A stretch of 64,000 nt of DNA from positions 358,957 to 422,956 of the forward strand of contig JACAAZ010000001.1 of the NCBI GenBank assembly GCA_013376995.1. The letters run 5' to 3'. Below, one piece after another: positions 1-9,272 of the stretch. Under the pieces are notes generated by a model. The model made no database searches and had not been told where the DNA came from. It saw nothing but the letters and a program-made list of their open reading frames with translations. The number at the start of each line of letters is the position of its first letter. The stretch's first letter is position 1. Position numbers and translations under genes: made by a program. This DNA comes from Bacteroidota bacterium (lineage in GTDB: Bacteria > Bacteroidota > Bacteroidia > Bacteroidales > UBA4417).

Positions 1-1
1 T

Positions 2-1036
2 TTACTAGTTGTTATAATATCCCTTGCCTTCCTGTTTGATTTTATCAATGGTTTTCATGATGCAGCAAATTCTATTGCTACAATCGTGTCTACGAAAGTT
101 CTTACACCCTTTCAGGCAGTTCTCTGGGCAGCTTTTTTTAATTTCCTGGCCTATGCAATCTTCGAATTAAAGATAGCTGACACAATTGCCAAGGTTGTTG
201 AGACTAATGCTATTACCATGTACGTAATACTTGCCGGAATAATTGCCGCCATTATTTGGAATTTGCTTACATGGTATCTTGGAATACCTTCAAGTTCCAG
301 TCATACACTGGTTGGTGGTTTTGCCGGTGCTGCAATTGCGCACGCCGGTTGGAATGTTGTTCATTCAGATAAGATCATCAAAATCGCATCTTTTATTTTC
401 CTGGCTCCAATCCTAGGTATGATCATTTCATACTTAATCTCAATATTGTTGCTTAACCTTTTCAGGAAAGGCAACCCTCATATTCTGGAAAGGATTTTTA
501 AGCAATTGCAATTGTTTTCATCCGCCTTGTTTAGCCTAGGCCATGGCGGAAATGATGCTCAGAAAGTAATGGGAATAATTGCTGCAACCCTGCTGGTTTA
601 TTTTCACGGAGTAGACCCCTCCAATATACCTCAATGGGCCCATATTACTTTCAATGAAGCTGGGAAAATTCATGCAATCCCTCATTGGGTAGTTTTTGGT
701 TGTTATGCAGCAATTGGTGCCGGAACCCTTTCTGGTGGATGGAGAATTGTAAAAACCATGGGAACAAAAATAACCAAGCTTACACCTTTCGAAGGTGTTG
801 CAGCTGAAACTGCTGGCGCTGTCTTACTCTTTGGAACAGATGCATTCGGCATCCCGGTCAGTACAACACATACCATTACAGGAGCCATTATGGGCGTCGG
901 ACTAACAAAAAGAATAACTGCTGTTAAATGGGGTGTAACTATCAACCTGCTTTATGCCTGGATACTCACTATTCCTGTTTCCATGTTTATTGCTGCTGTA
1001 GTATACTGGATATTCAATTACTTTAATATGTTTTAA
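2..1036 (+). CDS. PiT family inorganic phosphate permease, 5' end outside window
   Basis: Integral membrane symporter that imports inorganic phosphate with a cation. The reading frame is open to the left edge: reading from base 2 gives LLVVIISLAFLFDFINGFHD followed by AANSIA, the conserved PiT N-terminal signature. The GTG at 86 is therefore an internal valine and not the start. The second internal signature (SLGHGGNDAQKVMG) lies near residues 180-195 of the visible part. A third conserved stretch (PVSTTHTITGAIMGVG) is near the C-terminus, and about eight hydrophobic segments can be seen. Only a short N-terminal piece is missing. It converges on the next gene with a 28-base gap. Family assignment is firm; whether the ion is proton or sodium cannot be read from the sequence. 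Confidence 0.93.
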   Translation, partial: LLVVIISLAFLFDFINGFHDAANSIATIVSTKVLTPFQAVLWAAFFNFLAYAIFELKIADTIAKVVETNAITMYVILAGIIAAIIWNLLTWYLGIPSSSSHTLVGGFAGAAIAHAGWNVVHSDKIIKIASFIFLAPILGMIISYLISILLLNLFRKGNPHILERIFKQLQLFSSALFSLGHGGNDAQKVMGIIAATLLVYFHGVDPSNIPQWAHITFNEAGKIHAIPHWVVFGCYAAIGAGTLSGGWRIVKTMGTKITKLTPFEGVAAETAGAVLLFGTDAFGIPVSTTHTITGAIMGVGLTKRITAVKWGVTINLLYAWILTIPVSMFIAAVVYWIFNYFNMF

Positions 1037-1064
1037 CCGGCAACTTCAAAAGCTGAAACTTCTT

Positions 1065-2357
1065 CTATTTCCCTAATTGAAGACTCAGTTTAATTGTGTG
1101 ATTCAGATCATGGAATGAAAAATAGATGCCTCTTCCATATCGAAAATCGTATTCCAGCTTTAGTTTGTGCTCTTTCTGTAGTTTCCAGCTTGCACCGAAT
1201 CCAAGACAGATACCACCATCATCATTTCTGAACGGGCTCCTGGTTACAATGTCCTCATATCCGCCTCCACCAATCACTTTGAATTGATGCCAGAAATCCG
1301 TGTTGAAAAAATACCGGTATGAAAGCCCGGTGCGAATAAGGCCATTCCAATTACCGAAAGGGATCTCATATTGCAGTGCCAGGGTATTATTCAGCAGTAA
1401 TTGAGAGAAATTTACATTATTGATCACAGTATAATAATCTGGGGTGATTACTCCCTGGAATGAATAAGTATATGCGGCATTTAAGTGTCTCTTTCCAATG
1501 GCCGCTTCATAATGCAGGGAAAGTCTCTCATTAAGATCAGGAAGGCTGATGCTGAAGTTCAAACCTGCCGTCGGATATAAAGCTGAATTAAAATCACAAT
1601 TCTCAAACAAATTATTTCCAGCTTGATCAGAAATTACATGTATTTGATTCAGGTTAACACCAACAAGCACATTTGCCACAAATTTTACTTTGACAACCTT
1701 CTTTTCAAATACCACACACTCCCGATCCTTGCAAACTTCATTATGATATTGTCGTGCAACGCGGATCAGAGATCTGTGATCCAGTTTTATCCTTTCCACC
1801 TCTTGTGAAACATCCGGACTCGCCCTGAAAATGTATTTCAGGATACCTATGTAGCGTTTTGCATCGCATTCATACCTTGAACCGTTCCTGATAAATACCC
1901 TGGCACTATCGTCCAGTACGATAAAATTCCCATCACCCGGATCAACCAGGTAGTTTTCCTTGTCCTGGCCATCCCGGTAATAATAGATATCTACTATTCC
2001 ATCTATCAGATATTCAAGAAACAAGGTATCCACTTTACCTTCAATACTCACGTTTCTGGAAACATAGTACTTCCCATCCTGAAAACGGTAGGATTTTATT
2101 TCAGTTGGTGAATAATGGACCTGTTCAGCATCTTCCGAAGCTTTGAAGCCACATTTCCTGGCTGAAGAAATGCTGCCCTTATATTGAAGTAATCCTTTAA
2201 GGGTATCATTATTCAATGTTATGATGAACCCGGGCCTGAAATCATTTTGGGCTAAAACCATGTTGGTAATAGCAAGCAATAAGACAAGCGGAATTACAAA
2301 GTAATTTTTCAAGGCTATAAAGTTGGATATGAATATTACTAAATATTTTGATTTCAT
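1065..2357 (-). CDS. Exported protein of unknown function, possible C-terminal beta-barrel
   Basis: I do not recognise a named family. The 430-residue product begins with a basic and then hydrophobic stretch ending in NMVLAQ, which fits a signal peptide with a long n-region cleaved near residue 36. The first half contains GFIITLNNDTLKGLL, a pattern I associate with many Bacteroidota envelope proteins. The second half alternates polar and hydrophobic residues with many aromatics (TAGLNFSISLPDLN, GLSYRYFFNTDFW) and ends in KLSLQLGK, suggesting outer-membrane beta-strands. It lies 23 bases downstream of yggS on the same strand, so the two may be co-transcribed. The envelope location is an inference from signal peptide and strand pattern. 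Confidence 0.7.
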   Translation of the reverse strand: MKSKYLVIFISNFIALKNYFVIPLVLLLAITNMVLAQNDFRPGFIITLNNDTLKGLLQYKGSISSARKCGFKASEDAEQVHYSPTEIKSYRFQDGKYYVSRNVSIEGKVDTLFLEYLIDGIVDIYYYRDGQDKENYLVDPGDGNFIVLDDSARVFIRNGSRYECDAKRYIGILKYIFRASPDVSQEVERIKLDHRSLIRVARQYHNEVCKDRECVVFEKKVVKVKFVANVLVGVNLNQIHVISDQAGNNLFENCDFNSALYPTAGLNFSISLPDLNERLSLHYEAAIGKRHLNAAYTYSFQGVITPDYYTVINNVNFSQLLLNNTLALQYEIPFGNWNGLIRTGLSYRYFFNTDFWHQFKVIGGGGYEDIVTRSPFRNDDGGICLGFGASWKLQKEHKLKLEYDFRYGRGIYFSFHDLNHTIKLSLQLGK

Positions 2358-2380
2358 TAAGAATCAATAATTCTAAATGC

Positions 2381-3046
2381 TCATCGGCTCCCAAAAATGG
2401 ATGATCCGATCCTCACCATAGTACTTCCTTCTTGGATGGCTAAGAGGTAATCGTCAGACATTCCCATTGAAACTTCATTAAAGGATTGTTCCTTAGTGTA
2501 ATACTCTCTTTTAATATCTTCAAAAAAACTGCGCAAAGTCTTGAATTCCCTGCCAACAATCCTGGTATCACTTGTGAAAGTTGCCATACCCATTACACCT
2601 CTAACCTTGACATTTGACATATCTTCAAAATCCCTGTCATGGAGCATATCCATAGCTTCCTGCAAAGAGAACCCAAACTTGGATTCTTCCGTTGCAATAT
2701 GAAACTGCAATAATACTTCCGTAACCTTTTGAAGTGAAAGCGAATGCCTGTTGATTTCCTTTAGTAATTTATAGCTGTCAACACTTTGAATCATGCTGAC
2801 TCCAGGTATAACCATTTTGACTTTATTTGTCTGAAGATGGCCTATAAAATGCCATTTTAAATCCGAAGGCAGTAGGCTGAACTTGGATGCAAATTCCTGG
2901 GCTCTGCTTTCCCCATAGATCAAGTGCCCGGTTTCCTTATAAAGTTGAAGGATTGACTCAGATGGATGAAACTTGGAGACCGCCACTAACGTAACATACG
3001 CAGGGATAGTTTTTCTTATTTCCTTGAAATTGCCGACTACATCCAT
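2381..3046 (-). CDS. yggS: YggS family PLP homeostasis protein
   Basis: Cytosolic pyridoxal-5'-phosphate-binding protein of the YggS/PROSC family, which acts in vitamin B6 and amino-acid homeostasis and has no established enzymatic reaction. The 221-residue length is normal for the family. The PLP lysine is K25 in LVAVSKFHP; HFIGHLQTNK (near 86-95), a conserved VRGVMGMATF stretch, and the C-terminal MSDDYLLAIQEGSTMVRIGS/IFG phosphate-binding region all match. It is divergent from the histidine kinase at 3148, with a 101-base AT-rich spacer. On the minus strand that spacer holds a TATTTTTG box (3067-3074), a possible -7 element without a clear -33 partner. Confidence 0.93.
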   Translation of the reverse strand: MDVVGNFKEIRKTIPAYVTLVAVSKFHPSESILQLYKETGHLIYGESRAQEFASKFSLLPSDLKWHFIGHLQTNKVKMVIPGVSMIQSVDSYKLLKEINRHSLSLQKVTEVLLQFHIATEESKFGFSLQEAMDMLHDRDFEDMSNVKVRGVMGMATFTSDTRIVGREFKTLRSFFEDIKREYYTKEQSFNEVSMGMSDDYLLAIQEGSTMVRIGSSIFGSR

Positions 3047-3147
3047 CCCATATTAATTAGTGCTTTCAAAAATAATAAATATATTCTCCTAAGCTTGTTC
3101 AGAATTTCGTATTATCTTGCAATTGATTTGATACAGCTTAATTCCTT

Positions 3148-5937
3148 ATGAAATCTACCCTCCACTATAAAGAGAATTCTGTCGATACACCCCTGGGTAA
3201 AAGAAGCCTTTCCCGAATAATTTTCGTGATCCCAATGTTGGTGGCAACAATGGCTTGTTTTAGTTTCCTTTTGTATTATGTTGTATCTGAACTAATACAA
3301 TATCAGCAAGATAACGAAAAACTAAAAAAGGAATTCCCTCTTCAACAACGACATGAGCTAAAATACAGGATACTTACGGCAAAGGATTATGTTGAATTCG
3401 CAAGTACACATCAGCTACCATCGATAAAAAGTTATTTCGATAAGCGATTTGACAATACCAGGTCGATCCTTGAACGCAATGAAATCAGTTCTCAAACAGC
3501 CCAATTACCTGTAAGAGTCATAGATACTCTATTACGAATATATACAAACTCCAAAATTCATATAGCAGTAATTAACAGTCAAGGTTCTCTCCTATTCCTT
3601 ACTCCACATGGAATAGACAATGAAAAAGCCGATAAAAATGACTGGAAAGAGATGAATTCCATTATAGACAAAAACGGAAAATATGCGACGGTAAATGAAT
3701 GGTATTCTGTGGTGCAGGCTGGCCAGGGTTCAAAAGGTGTGATCTGTACAAAGGCTGGTAAAGAATTAGAGCTGTTTGCATACATTGATATGAAAGATTC
3801 CCTTCAGCTGACACAGGAATTAGTGCTGGATAGCCTTTCAAAAATAAGATATGAAAATAACGAATATGTGTTTGTTAATACTTTTGATGGCCATAGCCTG
3901 ATTTCAAAAGGTGTACTGAACCTGGTACCGAAAAATATTATCAATGGTACAGATACGAACTGGCAAAAAGTATTTGCTGATGAGCTAAACAGCATTAAAC
4001 ATGCCCCAGGTGACTACATCAGCTACAATTGGAAGAAAGATGACGGTTCTTCATATTCAGAGAAGGTATCCTATATTTCAAGCATCCCGGAATGGAAATG
4101 GCTTTTGGGAACAGGGATGCATACTACGGATATTGAACCTGTTCTGCAATCACGAAAGGATGAATTAAGGAGTTCTCTACTGCAGGAATTTACTAAGATC
4201 ATTGTATTTCTTATTCTATTATTATTTGTTATCTACTTTATTACAAGGTGGATTTCAAATCTCACATCTTCCAATATAAAATTATTTGTAAAATTCCTTA
4301 AAAACGCTGCAATTAGCTTACAGCCGCTTGATGAATCTAAGGTTCACTTCAAGGAGTTTCATGTCCTGGCCAAGGCTGCTAACCACATGATCAGTGAGCG
4401 TGACCGGATTGCTTCAGACCTTGCAACCGAACAAAGCCGTTTGAAATACATTATTGATGCAATCCCTGATCTCATTTTCTTTAAAGATATCGATAGCTTG
4501 TTTGTTGGAGGAAATAGAGCTTTCCTGAAATATGCAGGCCGAAGTTCCGAAGATATCAAAGGGTGTTCTGAGTATGATCTCTTTACTAAGGCCAACGCTG
4601 ATACCTATCTTGATTCGGATAAAAGGATGCTGCAATCTCTCGAAGCTTCCCGGACAACAGAATGGGTGACTTATTCCGATGGACATAAAGTCCTCTGCGA
4701 TACGCTTAAAACCCTTTATTTCGATGCGAACGGGAACGTGCTTGGTTTTATTGGCATTAGCCGTGATATCACAGAAATGGAAGAGACCCGGCAACGCCTG
4801 ATCATGGCTAAAGAAAAAGCTGAGGAATCCGACCGCTTGAAAACAGCATTCCTGGCCAATATGTCGCATGAAATCCGGACACCAATGAATGCAATCATTG
4901 GATTTTCAGATTTGTTATCCGACGATTTCCTGGATCCTGCAGACAGAGAGGACTACGTTTCCAAGATCAAGCTATCTGGTGAATCCTTGATGAACATTAT
5001 CAATGACATCATTGATATTGCTAAGATCGAGGCCGGGCAACTAAAAATATCAGATTCGGAATGTAATGTAGATCAACTCCTTGCTGATCTTTTTGGCACC
5101 TTTACTGAGATTAAAAGCAGGAGTAATAAAAATGCGTTGGAGATCAAAGTAAGCATCCCGCAAAAAGAGTCTCCTTTGTTGACTATCACAGATCCTTTGC
5201 GTTTACAGCAAGTGCTCACTAACCTGTTGAGCAATGCACTAAAATTTACCGAATTTGGAGAAATTGAGTTTGGATATAAAATAGAAGAGAATAATTTACA
5301 TTTTGCTGTGAAGGATACTGGTATAGGTATTCTCCGGAGTAAGCAACAACTTCTTTTTCAACGTTTCAGCCAGGTTGATAGTTCCACTACCCGTAAATAC
5401 GGTGGAACAGGTTTAGGATTAGCCATATCAAGGAATATCATAGAACTTATGGGCGGTACGATATGGTTGGAGTCAGAACCCGGACAAGGTTCTACATTCC
5501 ATTTTACACTCCCTTACAGGAAAGTATTACAACCACATGTTCAGGAGCCGGTTGTTGAAAGAAGCTATCAGTGGAAGGGGAAAACTATTTTGATAGCAGA
5601 GGATATGGACCAGAACTATCTGCTGATGGAAGCAATGCTTAAATTCACGGATGTGAGCCTCCTTCATGCATGTAATGGCCAACAGGCTATCGACCTGGTA
5701 AATGAAGAACCCGGCATTAATCTTGTGCTGATGGATATTCAGCTGCCGATCAAAACCGGGTACGAAGCAATTCAGGAAATACGGGTTATCAGGCCGGAAC
5801 TGCCAATTATCAGTTTTACTGCTTTTGCTTTACCACGCGAACGTGAGAAAAGTATTGAAGCCGGCTGCGTAGATTATCTGAATAAACCTATCAAACCTGA
5901 GGTTCTCCTGTCATGTATCCAGAAGCACATGTTATAG
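3148..5937 (+). CDS. Hybrid sensor histidine kinase/response regulator (Cache-PAS-HisKA-HATPase-REC)
   Basis: Membrane-bound hybrid two-component sensor of 929 residues. A first membrane segment (about 22-48) and a second (about 348-370) enclose an extracytoplasmic region of about 300 residues. That region ends in [16 protein letters not shown], typical of Cache ligand-binding domains. A PAS domain follows (about 432-545), then HisKA with phospho-acceptor H574 in [10 protein letters not shown], HATPase_c with its N box near 690, DTGIGI near 723 and GTGLGLAIS near 753. A C-terminal receiver has D863 in LVLMDIQLP and K913 in YLNKPI. No separate response regulator or DNA-binding output lies nearby, so phosphate probably goes to an unlinked phosphotransfer partner. 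The ligand cannot be told from sequence. Confidence 0.95.
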   Translation: MKSTLHYKENSVDTPLGKRSLSRIIFVIPMLVATMACFSFLLYYVVSELIQYQQDNEKLKKEFPLQQRHELKYRILTAKDYVEFASTHQLPSIKSYFDKRFDNTRSILERNEISSQTAQLPVRVIDTLLRIYTNSKIHIAVINSQGSLLFLTPHGIDNEKADKNDWKEMNSIIDKNGKYATVNEWYSVVQAGQGSKGVICTKAGKELELFAYIDMKDSLQLTQELVLDSLSKIRYENNEYVFVNTFDGHSLISKGVLNLVPKNIINGTDTNWQKVFADELNSIKHAPGDYISYNWKKDDGSSYSEKVSYISSIPEWKWLLGTGMHTTDIEPVLQSRKDELRSSLLQEFTKIIVFLILLLFVIYFITRWISNLTSSNIKLFVKFLKNAAISLQPLDESKVHFKEFHVLAKAANHMISERDRIASDLATEQSRLKYIIDAIPDLIFFKDIDSLFVGGNRAFLKYAGRSSEDIKGCSEYDLFTKANADTYLDSDKRMLQSLEASRTTEWVTYSDGHKVLCDTLKTLYFDANGNVLGFIGISRDITEMEETRQRLIMAKEKAEESDRLKTAFLANMSHEIRTPMNAIIGFSDLLSDDFLDPADREDYVSKIKLSGESLMNIINDIIDIAKIEAGQLKISDSECNVDQLLADLFGTFTEIKSRSNKNALEIKVSIPQKESPLLTITDPLRLQQVLTNLLSNALKFTEFGEIEFGYKIEENNLHFAVKDTGIGILRSKQQLLFQRFSQVDSSTTRKYGGTGLGLAISRNIIELMGGTIWLESEPGQGSTFHFTLPYRKVLQPHVQEPVVERSYQWKGKTILIAEDMDQNYLLMEAMLKFTDVSLLHACNGQQAIDLVNEEPGINLVLMDIQLPIKTGYEAIQEIRVIRPELPIISFTAFALPREREKSIEAGCVDYLNKPIKPEVLLSCIQKHML

Positions 5938-5958
5938 GAATGCCAGGTTAATTCTCCT

Positions 5959-6138
5959 TTAATTCTTAGGACTATAAAAGCACCTTTTAGGGGATTCCAC
6001 TTTTCCTGCAGTCATAAGGCTCTTAATAGCTTTATCAGCATCTTTTTTATCAATTCCGGCTTTTTCTGCAACATCTCCTGATTTCAATGGTTCTTTTGAA
6101 GCCTGTAAGGTTTTTAATACGATTTCGTTAAAGTCCAT
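5959..6138 (-). CDS. Small winged-helix-like protein
   Basis: A 59-residue protein beginning MDFNEIVLKTLQ. I chose the ATG at 6138 over a TTG nine bases upstream. The sequence reads as helix, then a helix-turn-helix (PLKSGDVAEKAGIDKKDADKA), then a basic wing (KSLMTAGKVESPKRCFYSP). This resembles the small stand-alone winged-helix proteins common in Bacteroidota and archaea. It lies 46 bases downstream of the DUF1015 gene on the same strand and converges on the histidine kinase with only 21 bases between stops. DNA binding is inferred from the fold pattern only. Confidence 0.75.
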   Translation of the reverse strand: MDFNEIVLKTLQASKEPLKSGDVAEKAGIDKKDADKAIKSLMTAGKVESPKRCFYSPKN

Positions 6139-6184
6139 GATTATCAATATTATGTGTGAATAATTGGGTGAAATAGCGAATTTG

Positions 6185-7435
6185 TTAATCTAGCAGATGA
6201 ACTACAAGGCCACTCCTGAGTTTTGGTTCGAACCAGGTTGTTTTTGGAGGCATGATATTGCCGGAGTCGGCAATATTGATAAGTTGCTTCATTGACACCG
6301 GGTAAAGGGCAAATGCTGCTTTATTATCACCATTGTCAACTCTTTTGCTTAGTTCACCCAATCCGCGGATACCACCTACGAAATCAATTCTTTTCGATGT
6401 TCTCAGATCTTTAATATCCAGAACCGGATCAAGGATGAGATTTGAAAGAATAGTGACATCCAAGACACCAATGGGGTCAGAATCATCATATGTACCGGGT
6501 TTTGCTGTAAGCGAATACCATTCACCACCGAGGTACATACTGAAGTTATGCAGTTTGGAAGGTTTGTAGATCTCCTTGCCTTTCTTTTCAACATCGAATA
6601 CATTGACCAGTTTCTCAATGAAGGAAGTTGCATCCTGGCCATTAAGATCTTTTACTAAACGATTGTAGTCAATGATTTTGAGCTGATTATCCGGAAACAA
6701 TACTGACATGAAATAATTAAATTCTTCTTTTCCTGTAAAGCCTGGCTTATTTTTGCGTTTTTCGAGGCCAACCAGGGCGGCGGCGGCAGTACGGTGGTGA
6801 CCGTCAGCAACATAGAGAGAAGGTATTTCTTTTTCGAACAATTCAACCAGGCGCTTTATCACTTTTGTATCATTGATAACCCAGAAGTGGTGACCAAACC
6901 CGTCATCCGAAACAAAATCATAAATGGGTGCTTCATTATGAACAATAGCTGTTACAAGGGCATCAACTTCCGGATGAGCCGGATAGGAAAAGAAAACCGG
7001 TTCGACATTGGCATTGGTAATTCTTACATGGATCATGCGATCTTCTTCCTTATCCTTGCGTGTAAGTTCATGTTTCTTGATGTGATTATTAAAGTAATCA
7101 TCAATATGTGTACAGCCTACAATTCCGTATTGTGTTCGGCCGTCCATGGTCTGGGCATAGATGTATAGCTTTTCTTCGTTATCCTGAACCAACCAGCCTT
7201 TTTGCCTGAATGAAGCAAAGTTTTCGACAACTTTATCATACACCTCTTGTGAATGTTCATCAATTCCTTTAGGCAGGTCAATTTCTGCTTTTGTTACATG
7301 AAGTAATGAATATGGGTTTCCATCTGCTTCAACTCTAGCTTCATCCGAATTTAAGACATCATAGGGTCTGGATGCTAATTGTTTTACCAGGTTAACCGGT
7401 GGGCGCAATCCCCTGAATGGTTTTAGTATCGACAT
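6185..7435 (-). CDS. DUF1015 family protein linked to serine biosynthesis
   Basis: Cytosolic 416-residue protein with the recognisable DUF1015 opening (FRGLRPPVNLVKQLASRPYDV), the internal YVADGHHRTAAAA motif and C-terminal ALYPVSMKQLINIADSGNIMPPKTTWFEPKLRSGLV. Its biochemical function is not established. In many Bacteroidota this gene sits beside serC and serA, which is also the arrangement here except that a four-helix-bundle gene (7603-8013) lies between it and serA. I therefore infer a role in serine or one-carbon metabolism, but the sequence does not show a reaction. The GHH...R motif resembles a ParB/sulfiredoxin-like nucleotide-binding site, an analogy rather than evidence of homology. 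Confidence 0.9.
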   Translation of the reverse strand: MSILKPFRGLRPPVNLVKQLASRPYDVLNSDEARVEADGNPYSLLHVTKAEIDLPKGIDEHSQEVYDKVVENFASFRQKGWLVQDNEEKLYIYAQTMDGRTQYGIVGCTHIDDYFNNHIKKHELTRKDKEEDRMIHVRITNANVEPVFFSYPAHPEVDALVTAIVHNEAPIYDFVSDDGFGHHFWVINDTKVIKRLVELFEKEIPSLYVADGHHRTAAAALVGLEKRKNKPGFTGKEEFNYFMSVLFPDNQLKIIDYNRLVKDLNGQDATSFIEKLVNVFDVEKKGKEIYKPSKLHNFSMYLGGEWYSLTAKPGTYDDSDPIGVLDVTILSNLILDPVLDIKDLRTSKRIDFVGGIRGLGELSKRVDNGDNKAAFALYPVSMKQLINIADSGNIMPPKTTWFEPKLRSGLVVHLLD

Positions 7436-7504
7436 AAATCCTGCATGTTTTCACCGGAATACTCCGGATGGTTAGTTTAGTTTTAATGCTATGAATGATG
7501 GGCA

Positions 7505-7543
7505 CAAAATAACAAAAACCGGCACAATGGAAATAGTGCCGGT
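7505..7543 (-). terminator. Rho-independent terminator after the four-helix-bundle gene
   Basis: Perfect 8-bp stem ACCGGCAC (7518-7525) / GTGCCGGT (7536-7543) with a 10-base loop. On the minus strand the stem is followed by a T-rich tail (GTTTTTGTTATTTTG read from 7518 downward). It lies between the stop of the four-helix-bundle gene (7603) and the start of DUF1015 (7435), so DUF1015 probably depends on its own promoter or on read-through. Confidence 0.7.
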
Positions 7544-7602
7544 CTCAATTTATTTTCATGCCAAATAAGGCTTAGGAAAAGTAAAAGTTTTAATCAGAAC
7601 GT

Positions 7603-8013
7603 TCAATCATCATCCGAATCGGTAATACCAGCGGATCTTTGCAGTGACCCTATAAGAGCTCCAAGCATTTTGGTCATTTCCATCAATTGATGCCTTGATT
7701 CTTCCTGTTCAGTTTCATTAATAAAATGCTGTTTTTCAGCAAGTGATGTATGAACAACACATTCACGAACAGAACTTTTAGCCATCTTCAAATAATAGAT
7801 AAACTGGCTTTTATTCCTTGCAGAACCTTCTGCAATATGAAGTGCTATAGATTGTGCCGAATCGTAATACCTTTTGGATAGCGATGAACTTCCATTCTCA
7901 GAAAATGCACTTACTTTATGGTAAACCCAATCAATATAATCTAGCGCCTTATGATAAACCCTTAGGTCTTCAAAACGAAAGAATGTTGTAGTCTTGTCAA
8001 GATCATTCTCCAT
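7603..8013 (-). CDS. Four-helix-bundle protein (23S rRNA intervening-sequence family)
   Basis: A 136-residue all-helical protein. FRFEDLRVYHKALDYIDWVY at the N-terminus, SLSKRYYDSAQSIALHIAEGSARN in the middle and FIYYLKMAKSSVRECVVHTSLA are the family hallmarks. The family was first noticed as the product of intervening sequences in 23S rRNA genes and often occurs as isolated genes elsewhere. No function is established. It has its own terminator, a 269-base AT-rich upstream spacer, and interrupts the serC-serA-DUF1015 order, which suggests a later insertion. I found no flanking repeats around it. Confidence 0.88.
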   Translation of the reverse strand: MENDLDKTTTFFRFEDLRVYHKALDYIDWVYHKVSAFSENGSSSLSKRYYDSAQSIALHIAEGSARNKSQFIYYLKMAKSSVRECVVHTSLAEKQHFINETEQEESRHQLMEMTKMLGALIGSLQRSAGITDSDDD

Positions 8014-8282
8014 GTTAACGTAATTTAGAGGTTAGCTGGGTTTTTGGTATTAGTTGTAATAGATTTTGATTCTATATAAAAAATTTAAGATGCTAATATA
8101 AAGAAAAAAAGTTCCCAAATAAAACAAGCTTGTCCGAATTATTACAATTTTTTATAACAATCGTCGAAATTGGACGAAAAAGCAAGGAATTATCTTTACT
8201 TTATCTGGTATAAAAGATTGATTTTCAACGAACCCTGATTTCATAGTGGAATGCTTATCCTCTATACAAGCAGAATTTACTT

Positions 8283-9206
8283 TTACTTGTTAACCTGGAA
8301 GGTTTTATCGCCACTTTCAAAAAAGGCAATGATCTGCTTAGCTGCAGCTATGCCGGCATTATTATTGGCTTCAGAAGTCTGTGCGCCGATTTTTTTGGGA
8401 GTCGTGTAGAATCTTCCTGAGAAACTTTCCATCAGGGCTGCTTTCCTATCCGGTTCAACATCGGAAACATACTTAAAATCAACCCGATCTGTAAACATTT
8501 TCTCCAGGCTTTCTTCATCTACAACTTCCTTACGCGCTGTATTGACTAATGTGGCACCTTTTGGCATCCTGGAAAGCAGATCGTAATTGATTGATTTCTT
8601 AGTCTGTGCATTTGCCGGCATATGCAATGATACATATTGGCAGGTGGAATAGAGTTCTTCAGCAGATGCTAAACACTTGATTCCTTCTGCCTCAATAACT
8701 GCTTTATCAACAAACGGGTCAAAAGCGTAGATATCCATTCCAAATCCCTTAGCGATTGTAGCAACAGCTTTCCCAACATAACCAAAGGCATGCAAACCTA
8801 ATTTCTTGCCGCGGAGTTCAGAACCGGAAGTGCCATTAAACAGGTTACGTGCGGCATAAACCATCATTCCAATTGCCAGTTCAGCAACGGCATTAGAATT
8901 CTGGCCGGGAGTATTCATCGCAACAACACCACTTTTTGTTGCAGATTCCAGGTCAATGTTATCATAACCTGCACCTGCCCTAACAACAATCTTCAACTTT
9001 CCTGCAGCTTCAATAACATCTTTGTCAACAATATCACTCCTGATGATGATAGCGTCAGCATCTTTTACAGCCTGAAGAAGGTCGGATTTCAAGGTATAGT
9101 TTTCTAGCAGAGCCATTTCGCAACCTGACTTCTCAATGATTTGCCTTATACTCTCAACGGCAGCTTTGGCAAATGGTTTTTCTGTGGCAACCAATATTTT
9201 TTTCAT
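8283..9206 (-). CDS. serA: D-3-phosphoglycerate dehydrogenase, short form with Lys in place of the catalytic His
   Basis: NAD-dependent oxidation of 3-phosphoglycerate to 3-phosphohydroxypyruvate, first step of serine synthesis. The 307 residues make a D-2-hydroxyacid dehydrogenase core with no ACT domain, so classical serine feedback through ACT is absent. Visible features are VVRAGAGYDNID (75-85), a variant dinucleotide loop GLHAFGYVG (137-145), R225 in NTARKEVVD and the DVEP acidic motif (E251). At the usual TPH position the sequence reads TPKKIGAQT (269-277), so a lysine replaces the acid/base histidine, as in the lysine-type enzyme reported from Entamoeba. It follows serC after a 66-base gap containing a terminator-like hairpin. 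Confidence 0.9.
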   Translation of the reverse strand: MKKILVATEKPFAKAAVESIRQIIEKSGCEMALLENYTLKSDLLQAVKDADAIIIRSDIVDKDVIEAAGKLKIVVRAGAGYDNIDLESATKSGVVAMNTPGQNSNAVAELAIGMMVYAARNLFNGTSGSELRGKKLGLHAFGYVGKAVATIAKGFGMDIYAFDPFVDKAVIEAEGIKCLASAEELYSTCQYVSLHMPANAQTKKSINYDLLSRMPKGATLVNTARKEVVDEESLEKMFTDRVDFKYVSDVEPDRKAALMESFSGRFYTTPKKIGAQTSEANNNAGIAAAKQIIAFFESGDKTFQVNK

Positions 9207-9227
9207 ACGATTTTCAATTTTAAGAAT

Positions 9228-9259
9228 AAAAAAAACCGGAGGATTTATATCTCCTCCGG
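9228..9259 (-). terminator. Intrinsic terminator between serC and serA
   Basis: On the minus strand the sequence reads CCGGAGGA, an 8-base loop, TCCTCCGG, then eight T residues (complement of A at 9228-9235). The stem occupies 9236-9243 and 9252-9259. It starts 13 bases after the serC stop and lies 22 bases ahead of the serA start. It would lower serA expression relative to serC or serve as an attenuation point. The stem also contains GGAGGA, which could itself act as a Shine-Dalgarno-like sequence, though it is too far from the start to be sure. Confidence 0.75.
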
Positions 9260-9272
9260 AATTTATAATTTA

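Noticed and set aside
86-1036. GTG at 86 as the start of the phosphate permease
   Set aside because: Upstream in-frame codons from base 2 encode the conserved DFINGFHDAANSIA signature, so the gene starts before the window.
4414-4869. Antisense open frames under the histidine kinase
   Set aside because: The PAS and HisKA motifs on the plus strand show which frame is real.
8120-8180. Imperfect inverted repeat (TTGTCCGAATT ... AATTGGACGAA) upstream of the four-helix-bundle gene as a transposon end
   Set aside because: Several mismatches and no partner on the other side of the gene.
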